Assembly: GCA_004359435.1 (NCBI GenBank) | Contig: PTET01000003.1 | Location: 182,273 to 246,272, forward strand | Direction of reading: 5' to 3' | DNA: 64,000 bases | DNA from: Flavobacteriaceae bacterium | Lineage (GTDB): Bacteria > Bacteroidota > Bacteroidia > Flavobacteriales > Weeksellaceae | Shown here: in pieces, positions 7,581-15,767 of the stretch | Layout: every line of letters starts with the position of its first letter | Position numbering within the stretch: position 1 is the stretch's first letter | Made by a program: the position numbers and the translations under genes | The notes under the pieces: generated by a model | Seen by the model: the letters and a program-made list of their open reading frames with translations, nothing else | Told to the model about the DNA's origin: nothing | The model's database searches: none

Positions 7581-10403
7581 ATGAGCAGCACAAAAAAACT
7601 CTTTCTTTTAGACGCCTATGCACTCATTTTTAGGGGATATTATGCCTTTATCAAAAACCCTAGAATCAATTCTAAAGGAGTAGATACTTCAGCCATTTTG
7701 GGCTTTACCAATAGTCTACTAGATGTAATCAAAAGAGAAAGACCCAGCCATTTGGCGGTGGTTTTTGATGTAGGAAAAGCTACCGTTAGAACCGATTATT
7801 TTGACCAATACAAAGCCAACCGAGATGCCACCCCAGAGGCCATTAAAATTGCTGTTCCTTATATTTTAACTTTACTTGAAGCCCTTGAAATACCTGCCCT
7901 TTCATGTCCAGGCTACGAGGCAGACGATGTAATTGGAACGCTAGCAAAAAAAGCCGAAAAAGAGAACTTTGAGGTGTTTATGATGACCCCCGACAAAGAC
8001 TTTGCCCAGCTGGTTAGCCAGAACATCAAAATGTACAAACCTGCAAAATCTGGTCAGGGAGCAGAAGTTTGGGGCGTAGAAGAGGTAAAAGAAAGATATG
8101 GTCTAAAAGACCCCATCCAAATGATTGACCTTCTTGGGATGATGGGCGACAGCGCAGACAACATTCCAGGGCTTCCCGGTGTGGGAGAAAAAACCGCACA
8201 AAAATTTATTGAAGAGTTTGGCTCAATGGAAAACCTTTTAGAAAACACCCACCTTGTAAAGGGTAAAATGAGGGAAAAAATTGAACAAAACAAAGAATTG
8301 GGTCTGCTATCCAAAAAGCTAGCCACCATCCTATTAGATGCCCCAATCGAACTGAATGAGCAGGAACTTGCTTTTGTAAAACCCAGTTTAGAAAAAGCAC
8401 AAATCCTTTTTGAAGAACTAGAATTCAGAAAACTCTTCGAAAATCTACAAAAAACCTATACTGGGGAACAAACAGAATCCCCAGAGGTAGAAAAAATCAT
8501 CCCAAAAGCAGTACTAGACGGATATTATCAAACCAACCTTTTTGATGCACCTTTAGAAATCCCCACAGAAAATAGTACGGTTAAGGAATCCAATAAAGAT
8601 TCGTTTTCATCTGGGCTACACCAAATCATTGACAATTCAACTGCACTAAAGCTTCTTTTAAAAAGCCTTTCGAATCAAAAAGAGATTTGTTTTTGGCCTC
8701 TTTTTAATGAAAACGAAAACTTCAACTCAACACTTTTGGGACTTGGGGTTTGTTACAAAGAAAATCTGGGATATTATCTAGACATATCTTCCATAGAAGC
8801 AGAGAAAGAAGGACTCTTTAGCGAATTACTCTGTGATTTTTTTGCACAAAACAACCAAACACTACTTGTTTCGCACGATGTAAAATCGCTACTCAAAGGC
8901 CTTGACTCTTTTGACATCAAAACCCAGAACCCTTGGTTCGATACCAAAATCTCGCACTATCTCATCAATCCAGACATGCGACATGATGTAGAATCTTTAA
9001 GCGTTATTTACCTCAATAAACCTTTAAGGTCGCTAGAAAGTTTACTAGGCAAAAACAAACCAATCTCAAAAGATTTATCTTTAGAACTGCAAAATGAAAT
9101 TAAACTTTTCGCCAGCCAAAAAACGAGCCTAATTTGGGGATTAAAACAACATTTTAATACAGAGCTAGAAAAAGAAGCGTTGCAATCACTCTTTGAAGAG
9201 ATCGAAATGCCACTGGTTAGCGTTCTGCATCATATGGAAAGTCAAGGCATTGCCATCAACACCCCATTTTTAGAAGATCTTTCAACAGAAATGGCTCAAA
9301 AAATAGAGATTTTAGAAGATCAAATTCAGACTTTGGCTGGAGAAAATTTCAACCTTAATTCTCCCAAACAACTCGGGGTAATCCTATTTGAAAAACTAAA
9401 ATTGGTAGAGAAACCAAAAAAAACCAAAACGGGACAGTATGCCACCTCGGAGGAAATTTTGCAAGACCTAAGCCAAGAACACGAAATTGTAAAATCGATT
9501 TTAGAATACAGACAGCTACAAAAATTAAAATCGACCTATGTAGATGCCTTGCCCAAACAAATTAACCCAAAAACGGGTAGAATCCATACCGATTACAGCC
9601 AAACCACTGCCGCCACAGGAAGGCTAGCCTCTAACAATCCTAACTTACAAAACATCCCCATCAGAAGTTTGGAAGGCCAAAAAGTTCGGGAAGCTTTCGT
9701 GCCAAGGGATGAAAACTTTGAGCTTTTTTCGGCAGATTATTCTCAGATCGAACTTAGACTCATCGCCCAAATGAGTGGAGATCCAAGCATGGTTGAAGCT
9801 TTTGTAAAAGGCCAAGACATTCATCTTTCTACCGCTGCCAAAGTTTTTGACATCCCATTAGAAAAAGTAACAAAACAGCAAAGATCTCAAGCCAAAACCG
9901 TAAATTTTGGAATTATTTATGGTGTTTCGGCCTTTGGTCTTAGCCAACAAACGGGACTTTCTAGAGGTGAAGCCAAAGAACTGATTGAAGCCTATTTTAA
10001 AAACTATCCAGGTCTTAGCCACTACATGGAAGACCAAAAAGAATTTGCCCGAGAAAACAGTTACGTTCAAACGCTGCTTGGCAGAAGAAGATACCTCAAA
10101 GACATTCACTCGGCCAATTCAATGGTTCGATCTCATGCAGAAAGAAATGCCATCAATGCGCCTGTACAAGGAACTGCTGCGGACATTATCAAAATTGCGA
10201 TGATTAAAATAGATAAGTTACTTGAAAACTACCAATCTAAAATGCTGCTTCAGGTACACGATGAGCTTGTTTTCGATCTACACAAAGACGAAAAAGAAGT
10301 TTTGATTCCACAAATTATCTCGCTCATGCAAAACGCCTATCCCACCGAAGTACCGTTACTTGTAGAGGCAAAAACCGGTAAAAACTGGCTGGCGGCACAC
10401 TAA
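7581..10403 (+). CDS. polA: DNA polymerase I, with degenerate proofreading domain
   Basis: Family A polymerase for Okazaki-fragment maturation and repair. Its 940 residues comprise a 5'-nuclease domain (1-290, with GYEADDVIGT, TPDKDFAQL and GDSADNIPGLPGVGEKTA), a 3'-5' exonuclease-fold domain (about 345-530) and the polymerase domain. Polymerase motifs are intact: motif A SADYSQIELR, motif B RSQAKTVNFGIIYG, motif C QVHDELVFD. In the exonuclease-fold domain the catalytic DxE of Exo I is replaced by FWPLFNENEN (371-380) and Exo II reads SHDVKSLL (431-438), so proofreading is probably absent. Thermus aquaticus Pol I is a known precedent. It starts 6 bases after the YjbR-like gene. Confidence 0.97.
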   Translation: MSSTKKLFLLDAYALIFRGYYAFIKNPRINSKGVDTSAILGFTNSLLDVIKRERPSHLAVVFDVGKATVRTDYFDQYKANRDATPEAIKIAVPYILTLLEALEIPALSCPGYEADDVIGTLAKKAEKENFEVFMMTPDKDFAQLVSQNIKMYKPAKSGQGAEVWGVEEVKERYGLKDPIQMIDLLGMMGDSADNIPGLPGVGEKTAQKFIEEFGSMENLLENTHLVKGKMREKIEQNKELGLLSKKLATILLDAPIELNEQELAFVKPSLEKAQILFEELEFRKLFENLQKTYTGEQTESPEVEKIIPKAVLDGYYQTNLFDAPLEIPTENSTVKESNKDSFSSGLHQIIDNSTALKLLLKSLSNQKEICFWPLFNENENFNSTLLGLGVCYKENLGYYLDISSIEAEKEGLFSELLCDFFAQNNQTLLVSHDVKSLLKGLDSFDIKTQNPWFDTKISHYLINPDMRHDVESLSVIYLNKPLRSLESLLGKNKPISKDLSLELQNEIKLFASQKTSLIWGLKQHFNTELEKEALQSLFEEIEMPLVSVLHHMESQGIAINTPFLEDLSTEMAQKIEILEDQIQTLAGENFNLNSPKQLGVILFEKLKLVEKPKKTKTGQYATSEEILQDLSQEHEIVKSILEYRQLQKLKSTYVDALPKQINPKTGRIHTDYSQTTAATGRLASNNPNLQNIPIRSLEGQKVREAFVPRDENFELFSADYSQIELRLIAQMSGDPSMVEAFVKGQDIHLSTAAKVFDIPLEKVTKQQRSQAKTVNFGIIYGVSAFGLSQQTGLSRGEAKELIEAYFKNYPGLSHYMEDQKEFARENSYVQTLLGRRRYLKDIHSANSMVRSHAERNAINAPVQGTAADIIKIAMIKIDKLLENYQSKMLLQVHDELVFDLHKDEKEVLIPQIISLMQNAYPTEVPLLVEAKTGKNWLAAH

Positions 10404-10417
10404 ATTCGTAACAGAAA

Positions 10418-11497
10418 ATGGCTTCTAAAAAAGCAAACAAAACCTATGGATTGGGACTGATGTCTGGAACTTCACTAGATGGTCTAGATATAGTATATGT
10501 CTGTTTTAAAGAAAATAACGCCAAGACCGATTTTAAAATCATTCATGGCAAAACTTATCCCTATAGTACAAAATGGACAAAAAACCTCAAAGAAGCACCT
10601 TTTATTAGCGGGAGAGAACTGATAGAATTAGACCAAAAATACAGCCGATATTTGGCTGAAAAATGCAAAGATTTCATTGAGGAATACCAAATAAAAAAGT
10701 TAGACTTTATCGCTTCTCATGGACACACCCTTTTTCATCAACCCGAAAAAGGATATACTTTTCAACTGGGAAACAAGCCTATCCTATCTACCCTTACAAA
10801 AAAAATAGTGGTTTGCGATTTTAGAGTTCAGGATGTAGATTTTGACGGCCAAGGCGCACCGCTTGTACCTATTGGAGATAAACTTTTGTTCTCTAAATAT
10901 GATGGGTGCGTAAATCTGGGTGGATTTTCGAACCTATCATTTTCGAAAAATAAAAAAACCATCGCTTTTGACATTTGTCCAGTAAATTTTGTTTTGAACC
11001 GACTCTGCCAAAGCCTAGAAAAAAAATATGACAAAGGTGGAAAAATAGCCAAAAACGGAATTCTGATCCCCAAACTTTTGGATGAATTAAACCAAATAGA
11101 ATACTATCATTTGACTCCGCCAAAATCATTGGGTCAAGAGTGGGTTGAGCAAAACATCTATCCTCTTTTTGAACAATATCCTGAAAAACCAGAAAATCTC
11201 ATTGCCACCTTTACAGAACATGCCGCGATGCAAATTGCCCGCGAATTAGAAAACAACGGACTTATGAAAGTTCTTTTTACTGGTGGCGGGGCTTTCAATG
11301 ATTTTTTACTTCAAAGAATTTCTGTCCATTTTCCAAAGACAAAAATTGTAGTACCCCAAAAAGAAATTGTAGAATTCAAAGAAGCGCTAATCTTTGCTTT
11401 TTTAGGACTCAGAAAGCTTCAGGGCAAAAACAATACGCTGGCCTCGGTTACAGGAGCAAAAAAAAACCACAGCGCTGGAACCATCTTTTTTCCCTAA
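10418..11497 (+). CDS. anmK: Anhydro-N-acetylmuramic acid kinase
   Basis: AnmK phosphorylates and opens 1,6-anhydro-MurNAc to MurNAc-6-phosphate in peptidoglycan recycling, in the cytoplasm. The 359 residues carry the ATP-binding opening GLGLMSGTSLDGLD (11-24), the sugar-binding segment FRVQDVDFDGQGAPLVP and FTGGGAFNDFLL near the end. Length is normal. It follows polA by 14 bases and is probably in the same transcript. Confidence 0.93.
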   Translation: MASKKANKTYGLGLMSGTSLDGLDIVYVCFKENNAKTDFKIIHGKTYPYSTKWTKNLKEAPFISGRELIELDQKYSRYLAEKCKDFIEEYQIKKLDFIASHGHTLFHQPEKGYTFQLGNKPILSTLTKKIVVCDFRVQDVDFDGQGAPLVPIGDKLLFSKYDGCVNLGGFSNLSFSKNKKTIAFDICPVNFVLNRLCQSLEKKYDKGGKIAKNGILIPKLLDELNQIEYYHLTPPKSLGQEWVEQNIYPLFEQYPEKPENLIATFTEHAAMQIARELENNGLMKVLFTGGGAFNDFLLQRISVHFPKTKIVVPQKEIVEFKEALIFAFLGLRKLQGKNNTLASVTGAKKNHSAGTIFFP

Positions 11498-11586
11498 AAT
11501 AGAATAAAAAATACTGGTTAGGAAGTGTTAATTTCTTAACTTACCTTGAATTCCCTATGCTTGTATCAATTTAGAATTTCTTAAAC

Positions 11587-12548
11587 ATGGAACTACTTGT
11601 AATTTTAACCTTTGTGATGGGCTATTTGGCCATCACCCTAGAACAAAGCCTAAAAATTGACAAACTCATCCCAGCTATTACTATGATGGCTATAATGTGG
11701 ACTCTGGTTTCTTTTGGCGGATTAAACCTATTTGACATCGTACAAGGAGAAGGACTGGTTAAAATTGCAGAAAAACATGGGGAATCACCCGTGAGTCAAG
11801 TATTGCTTCATCATTTGGGAAAAACAGCCGAAATTTTAATCTTTCTAATCGGTGCGATGACCATTGTGGAAATCATCGATCAATTCAAAGGATTCTATGC
11901 CTTAAAAACATACATCAAAACCAAAAACAAAGTAAAACTACTTTGGGTGGTAGGTTTTATGGGATTCTTTCTTTCGTCTGTAATCGATAACCTAACGGCT
12001 ACCATAGTGCTTATTACCATCCTTAGAAAACTCGTTGAATCGCCCAAACTCAAAATGTGGTATGCCTCCCTTATTGTAATTGCCACCAATGCAGGTGGCT
12101 CATGGTCTCCCATTGGTGATGTAACCACCACTATGCTTTGGATTGCCCATAAAGTAGAAGTAGTTACACTCATCAAAAGTTTGTTTGTTCCTGCTTTTGC
12201 TTGTTTTGCCATACCCTTTGGCATTGCCTCTTTGCTCCCAGCCTTCAAAGGATATTTAGATTGGCCCACTCAGGAAGAAGAAAAACAAAACCCACATGGA
12301 CTTTCTATGCTTATTTTAGGAATAAGTATGATTATTTTTGTGCCCATTTTTAAAACCCTTACCCATCTTCCTCCTTACATCGGAATGATGATCTCTTTGG
12401 CTGTGGTGGCTATTGTGGCCGAAGGTTTAAGCAGAAGATCTTTTGATTTGTCTTCTGTTGAGACTCAAGAGAACGTTGTGCATAATCCTTTGCATCATTC
12501 ACTCTCTAGAATAGAAATGCCGAGCATTCTTTTCTTTTTTGGAATAAC
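11587..12548 (+). pseudogene. nhaD: Na+/H+ antiporter NhaD, C-terminus missing
   Basis: An inner-membrane sodium/proton antiporter of the NhaD type in the ion-transporter superfamily. The start is at 11587. Hydrophobic segments are seen through SSVIDNLTATIVLITILRKL and ATNAGGSWSPIGDVTTTMLW, the family's characteristic core. The natural sequence is recognisable to SRIEMPSILFFFGI (about residue 320). From there the frame reads through the start of exbB and stops at 12666. NhaD proteins are usually 430-460 residues, so roughly the last quarter is gone. Without those helices it should not transport. Confidence 0.85.
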
Positions 12549-13175
12549 ATTAGTATCTACGAGTTGGTATTTGGATCTGGTACTGCATCTGCTATTATAT
12601 GTGTGGCTTGTTTTATACTTTTACTTATCTCTTGCTACTTCTTTTTTGAAAGAATTTTCTCTTTAAACAGAGCGGCCAACCCAAACAAAAAATTCAATTC
12701 TGACATTCATGATTTGGTTTCAAAAGGCGAACTAGATAGAGCCATGGAACTTTGCGACAATACAGCAGCGGTAGAATCTTCTATGCTAAAAAAAGGAATC
12801 GCCAGAATTGGTAGACCTTTTGATGAGATCAATGTTTCGATGGAAAATGCAGCGGTACACGAACTTTCTAAATTGGAAAAAAACGTTGGATTCATTGCAA
12901 CTACCTCTGGAGCTGCGCCTATGCTTGGTTTCTTTGGAACAGTAATTGGGATGATCCAAGTGTTTAACGAGATTGCTAGCTCACCTGGTCAGGCAGAAGT
13001 AAAAGACCTAGCAGATGGTATTTTTACCGCGATGGGAACTACTGCCGTTGGACTTGCAGTGGGTATTCCAACCTATTTAATGTACAACTACTTGACGCTT
13101 AAAACAGGAGCTGTAACTGAGAAATTACAAAAGATCGCTTCAAATTTCATGGATTTAATCAACAAACCTAGCTAA
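12549..13175 (+). pseudogene. exbB: ExbB/TolQ proton-channel protein, first residues missing
   Basis: This is the MotA/TolQ/ExbB inner-membrane proton channel that, with ExbD, energises TonB for outer-membrane uptake. The frame resembles the family from ISIYELVFGSGTASA onward, followed by TM1 (IICVACFILLLISCYFFF) and the conserved TM2-TM3 core GAAPMLGFFGTVIGMI and AMGTTAVGLAVGIPTYL. About the first 10-20 residues and the ATG are missing; the first possible start in frame is TTG at 12564. Everything after TM1 is intact. It is followed 60 bases on by exbD. Confidence 0.85.
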
Positions 13176-13235
13176 GAACTTAGCTTAAAGTTTTGATTGC
13201 TTATCCTTTATTTCGAACCATCTCAACACATTCTC

Positions 13236-13547
13236 ATGAAATTACAATCTAAAAATAAAGTAAGTGCAGATTTCAACATGTCTTCTATGACAGACATTAT
13301 CTTTTTGCTGTTGATATTCTTTGTACTTACCTCCAATCCATCGGTGCAAAAAGCCTTGGATCTAAAACTTCCATCCTCAGATAATAACAACAACACGCAA
13401 GAGCCAATTTCTGTTTCTATAACCAAAGATGGATTGTTTTACTTAGACGAAACCAATATACCCAAAGAATCCCTTGAAGGCGCCTTAAAAAATCAATTGG
13501 TTGGCGTGGCAAGATGTTTAAGCAATTGCCTATGTTTCAAAACATAG
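13236..13547 (+). pseudogene. exbD: ExbD/TolR protein, C-terminus missing
   Basis: ExbD is the partner of ExbB with one TM helix and a periplasmic domain. The ATG at 13236 opens MKLQSKNKVSADFNMSSMTDIIFLLLIFFVL, with the essential membrane Asp in SMTDIIFLLL. The natural protein is followed to EGALKNQLVG (about residue 90 of an expected 130), then the frame reads through folC sequence and stops at 13547. In related Flavobacteria exbD is followed by a tonB gene and then folC. That tonB is absent here and would lie in the missing segment. Confidence 0.85.
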
Positions 13548-14698
13548 GCAATTTGGCTTTACGCCTAAAGCTAGACAATACCCTAGCCCTTTGCCAAAAG
13601 CTGGGAAATCCTCAAGAGAAACTTAAAATTATACACGTAGGTGGAACCAACGGCAAAGGAAGTACCTGTGCGCTTTTGGCTTCTTGTCTGAAAGAAAAAG
13701 GCTATAAAGTAGGGTTGTTTTCTTCTCCTCATCTCAAAGACTTTAGAGAGCGCATCAAAATAAACGGAAAAACATGCAGCAAAAAATATGTGGTAGAATT
13801 CGTTAGAGAAAACAAAGAGACTTTAGAAAATCTAAACCTTTCCTTTTTCGAGATGACTACCGCCATGGCGCTGGATTATTTCCACCAAAAAAAAGTAGAT
13901 TGGGTAATTCTAGAAGTAGGCTTGGGTGGAAGATTAGATGCTACCAACATTGTAAAACCCAAAGCCTCGGTAATTACCAATATTGGTTTAGACCACCAAA
14001 AAATACTTGGTGAAACCCTAGGAGAAATTGCAGCAGAAAAAGCGGGGATCATCAAACAAAATACCCCTGTTTTTGTAGGAGAAACCACAGCAGAAACCAA
14101 AAAGGTATTCAAAAAAATAGCCAAACAAAAAAATGCACCAATCTTTTGGGTAGAAAAATTTTCTAAAAAGGACTTTCAAAGCGATTTAAAAGGGTTATAC
14201 CAGCAAAAAAACATGCACTTGGCCTACACTGTTTTAACCCAGCTAAAAAAGGAACTAAAGCTAAAGGAAAAACACATCGAAAAAGGATTTTCTAGGGTGG
14301 TAAAAAACACTGGATTTATGGGTAGATGGCAAGTTTTAGGCAAAAAACCACTTACCATAGCAGATGTAGCCCACAATACCCACGGAATGCTCGAAATTAG
14401 CCGACAACTAAAAGAGATCAAATACAAAAAACTTCATTTGGTGCTAGGATTTGTAAATGACAAAAAGGTTGAGGAAATTATAGACTTGTTCCCCAAAAAT
14501 GCAGTTTTTCACTTTTGCCAACCCAATACGGAAAGAAAATTTCCGATCGAAAAACTCAAAGAAAAATACGAAAACAACCTGGACTGCCTTTTCTACAGCT
14601 CAGTCTCAGAAGCTTACCTTTCTGCCCAGAAAAAGGCAAACAATAAAGACCTTATTTTTATAGGAGGAAGCAATTATGTAGTGAGTGAAATTCTCTGA
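13514..14698 (+). CDS. folC: Folylpolyglutamate synthase/dihydrofolate synthase, first residues uncertain
   Basis: FolC adds glutamate to dihydropteroate and folates in the cytoplasm. The 394 residues start at an ATG within FKQLPMFQNIGN, normally residues 10-20 of the family, so the true start has been lost at the join with exbD. The rest is complete: P-loop HVGGTNGKGSTCALL, omega-loop region SSPHLKDFRERIKING, Mg site LGGRLDATN, and GLDHQKILGETLGEIAAEKAGI. Loss of about ten residues ahead of the Mur-ligase fold may or may not be tolerated. Confidence 0.88.
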   Translation: MFKQLPMFQNIGNLALRLKLDNTLALCQKLGNPQEKLKIIHVGGTNGKGSTCALLASCLKEKGYKVGLFSSPHLKDFRERIKINGKTCSKKYVVEFVRENKETLENLNLSFFEMTTAMALDYFHQKKVDWVILEVGLGGRLDATNIVKPKASVITNIGLDHQKILGETLGEIAAEKAGIIKQNTPVFVGETTAETKKVFKKIAKQKNAPIFWVEKFSKKDFQSDLKGLYQQKNMHLAYTVLTQLKKELKLKEKHIEKGFSRVVKNTGFMGRWQVLGKKPLTIADVAHNTHGMLEISRQLKEIKYKKLHLVLGFVNDKKVEEIIDLFPKNAVFHFCQPNTERKFPIEKLKEKYENNLDCLFYSSVSEAYLSAQKKANNKDLIFIGGSNYVVSEIL

Positions 14699-14705
14699 AA
14701 AAGTT

Positions 14706-14734
14706 TTGAGAATTAATTTTTTGTTTTATATTTG
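14706..14734 (+). promoter_or_regulatory. tRNA-Val promoter
   Basis: TTG at 14706-14708, 18-base spacer, TATATTTG at 14727-14734. The tRNA begins 16 bases later, so this is a full consensus promoter. Confidence 0.85.
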
Positions 14735-14749
14735 CATCACTTCAAACAA

Positions 14750-14827
14750 GGGGGATTAGCTCAGCTGGTTCAGAGCACCTGCCTTACAAGCAGGGGGTCA
14801 CTGGTTCGAACCCAGTATTCCCCACCA
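14750..14827 (+). tRNA. tRNA-Val (anticodon TAC)
   Basis: The 7 bp acceptor stem GGGGGAT / ATTCCCC closes the cloverleaf. The anticodon arm CTGCC-TTACAAG-CAG gives UAC. The T arm is CTGGTTCGAACCCAG. The CCA end is encoded at 14825-14827. Confidence 0.97.
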
Positions 14828-14836
14828 AAGTTTAAA

Positions 14837-14867
14837 ACACCTACAATTCTAGTAGGTGTTTTTTTTG
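14837..14867 (+). terminator. Terminator after tRNA-Val
   Basis: 9 bp stem AACACCTAC / GTAGGTGTT (14837-14845 and 14852-14860) followed by a T run. Confidence 0.9.
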
Positions 14868-14897
14868 CCAATATTTGAACATATAGACATCTTAAAA

Positions 14898-15683
14898 TCA
14901 CTCAAATTTGCCCAGTAAATTTGAGTATACAAAAGTATAACCCGTGTCTTTGATGAGCTTTTTTGAAGACACTTTCTTTCCCTGTACAAAAGACGAATCC
15001 GAGTCTAAAAAAACAGGTTCTTCTCTACTCTCTAATTGTCTGTGAAACCTATAAAAGGCTTCTCTTGTTGGATGATCTTCGCTACAAGCATTGTAGATAT
15101 TTCCAAACAGATTTTTTTCTACCAGAGCCAAAAGTAGTCCTATGCAATCGGTTTGATGTATAAAATTAACTGGCTCTTTTGGAAATGGAATCATTTGGTT
15201 GTCCTTAAAAAAATTCCCAGGCCTTCTTGTGTAACCATACAATCCTGCAAATCGAACAATGCTCAACTGAATATTATACTTCTCACAAGCCTTTATAAAC
15301 ATTCTTTCTATCTCCACAAGGGGAGAATCCACAAGTGGAGAGGTTTCGTCTACCTCCAAAAAAGAATTCTGGTATACAGAGGTGGAACTGATAAAAACAA
15401 TTTTTTTTACCAAGCTATCTTTTAGTGTATCAATAAGCTTACTAAAACCTTCAATAGATTTTGAAGGGATAGAAACAACCAAAATCTCACTCTGAAAAAA
15501 GGCTAAAGACTCAACCTTATCCAAAACATCTATATCCAAAGAGAAAACCTGCAGTTTGGAATGAGAAAAAGAAATTTTACTGGCATCTCTCACAGTCCCC
15601 CTCACAGAGTAACCTTTCTCCAAAAAAGCTTTGGCAAGGGGAAGACCTAGCCAACCGAGTCCTAAAATGCTGATGTTTTTCAT
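14898..15683 (-). CDS. NAD(P)-binding SDR-family protein, YeeZ-like
   Basis: A 261-residue extended short-chain dehydrogenase/reductase. The ATG at 15683 gives MKNISILGLGWLGLPLAKAF, a textbook Rossmann dinucleotide motif (GxGxxG). The continuation in the same frame to 15728 has no coding character. The middle shows VFISSTSVYQN and a pocket with IVRFAGLYGY, as in sugar-nucleotide epimerases, but the YxxxK site is not clear. Proteins of this kind are annotated NAD-dependent epimerase/dehydratase; the substrate is unknown. It stands alone between the tRNA terminator and the rpsA terminator. Confidence 0.75.
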   Translation of the reverse strand: MKNISILGLGWLGLPLAKAFLEKGYSVRGTVRDASKISFSHSKLQVFSLDIDVLDKVESLAFFQSEILVVSIPSKSIEGFSKLIDTLKDSLVKKIVFISSTSVYQNSFLEVDETSPLVDSPLVEIERMFIKACEKYNIQLSIVRFAGLYGYTRRPGNFFKDNQMIPFPKEPVNFIHQTDCIGLLLALVEKNLFGNIYNACSEDHPTREAFYRFHRQLESREEPVFLDSDSSFVQGKKVSSKKLIKDTGYTFVYSNLLGKFE

Positions 15684-15711
15684 ACGGCTCAAACTTACAA
15701 CAAAAAAGACA

Positions 15712-15744
15712 AAAAAAATCCCCACCAAAAGGTGAGGATTTTTG
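15712..15744 (-). terminator. Terminator after rpsA
   Basis: Hairpin AAATCCCCACC-AAAA-GGTGAGGATTT with one mismatch and T runs on both sides. It is bidirectional in form; it ends the rpsA transcript 24 bases past the stop. Confidence 0.75.
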
Positions 15745-15767
15745 AAGTTTAAACTGAATCTTAGAGA

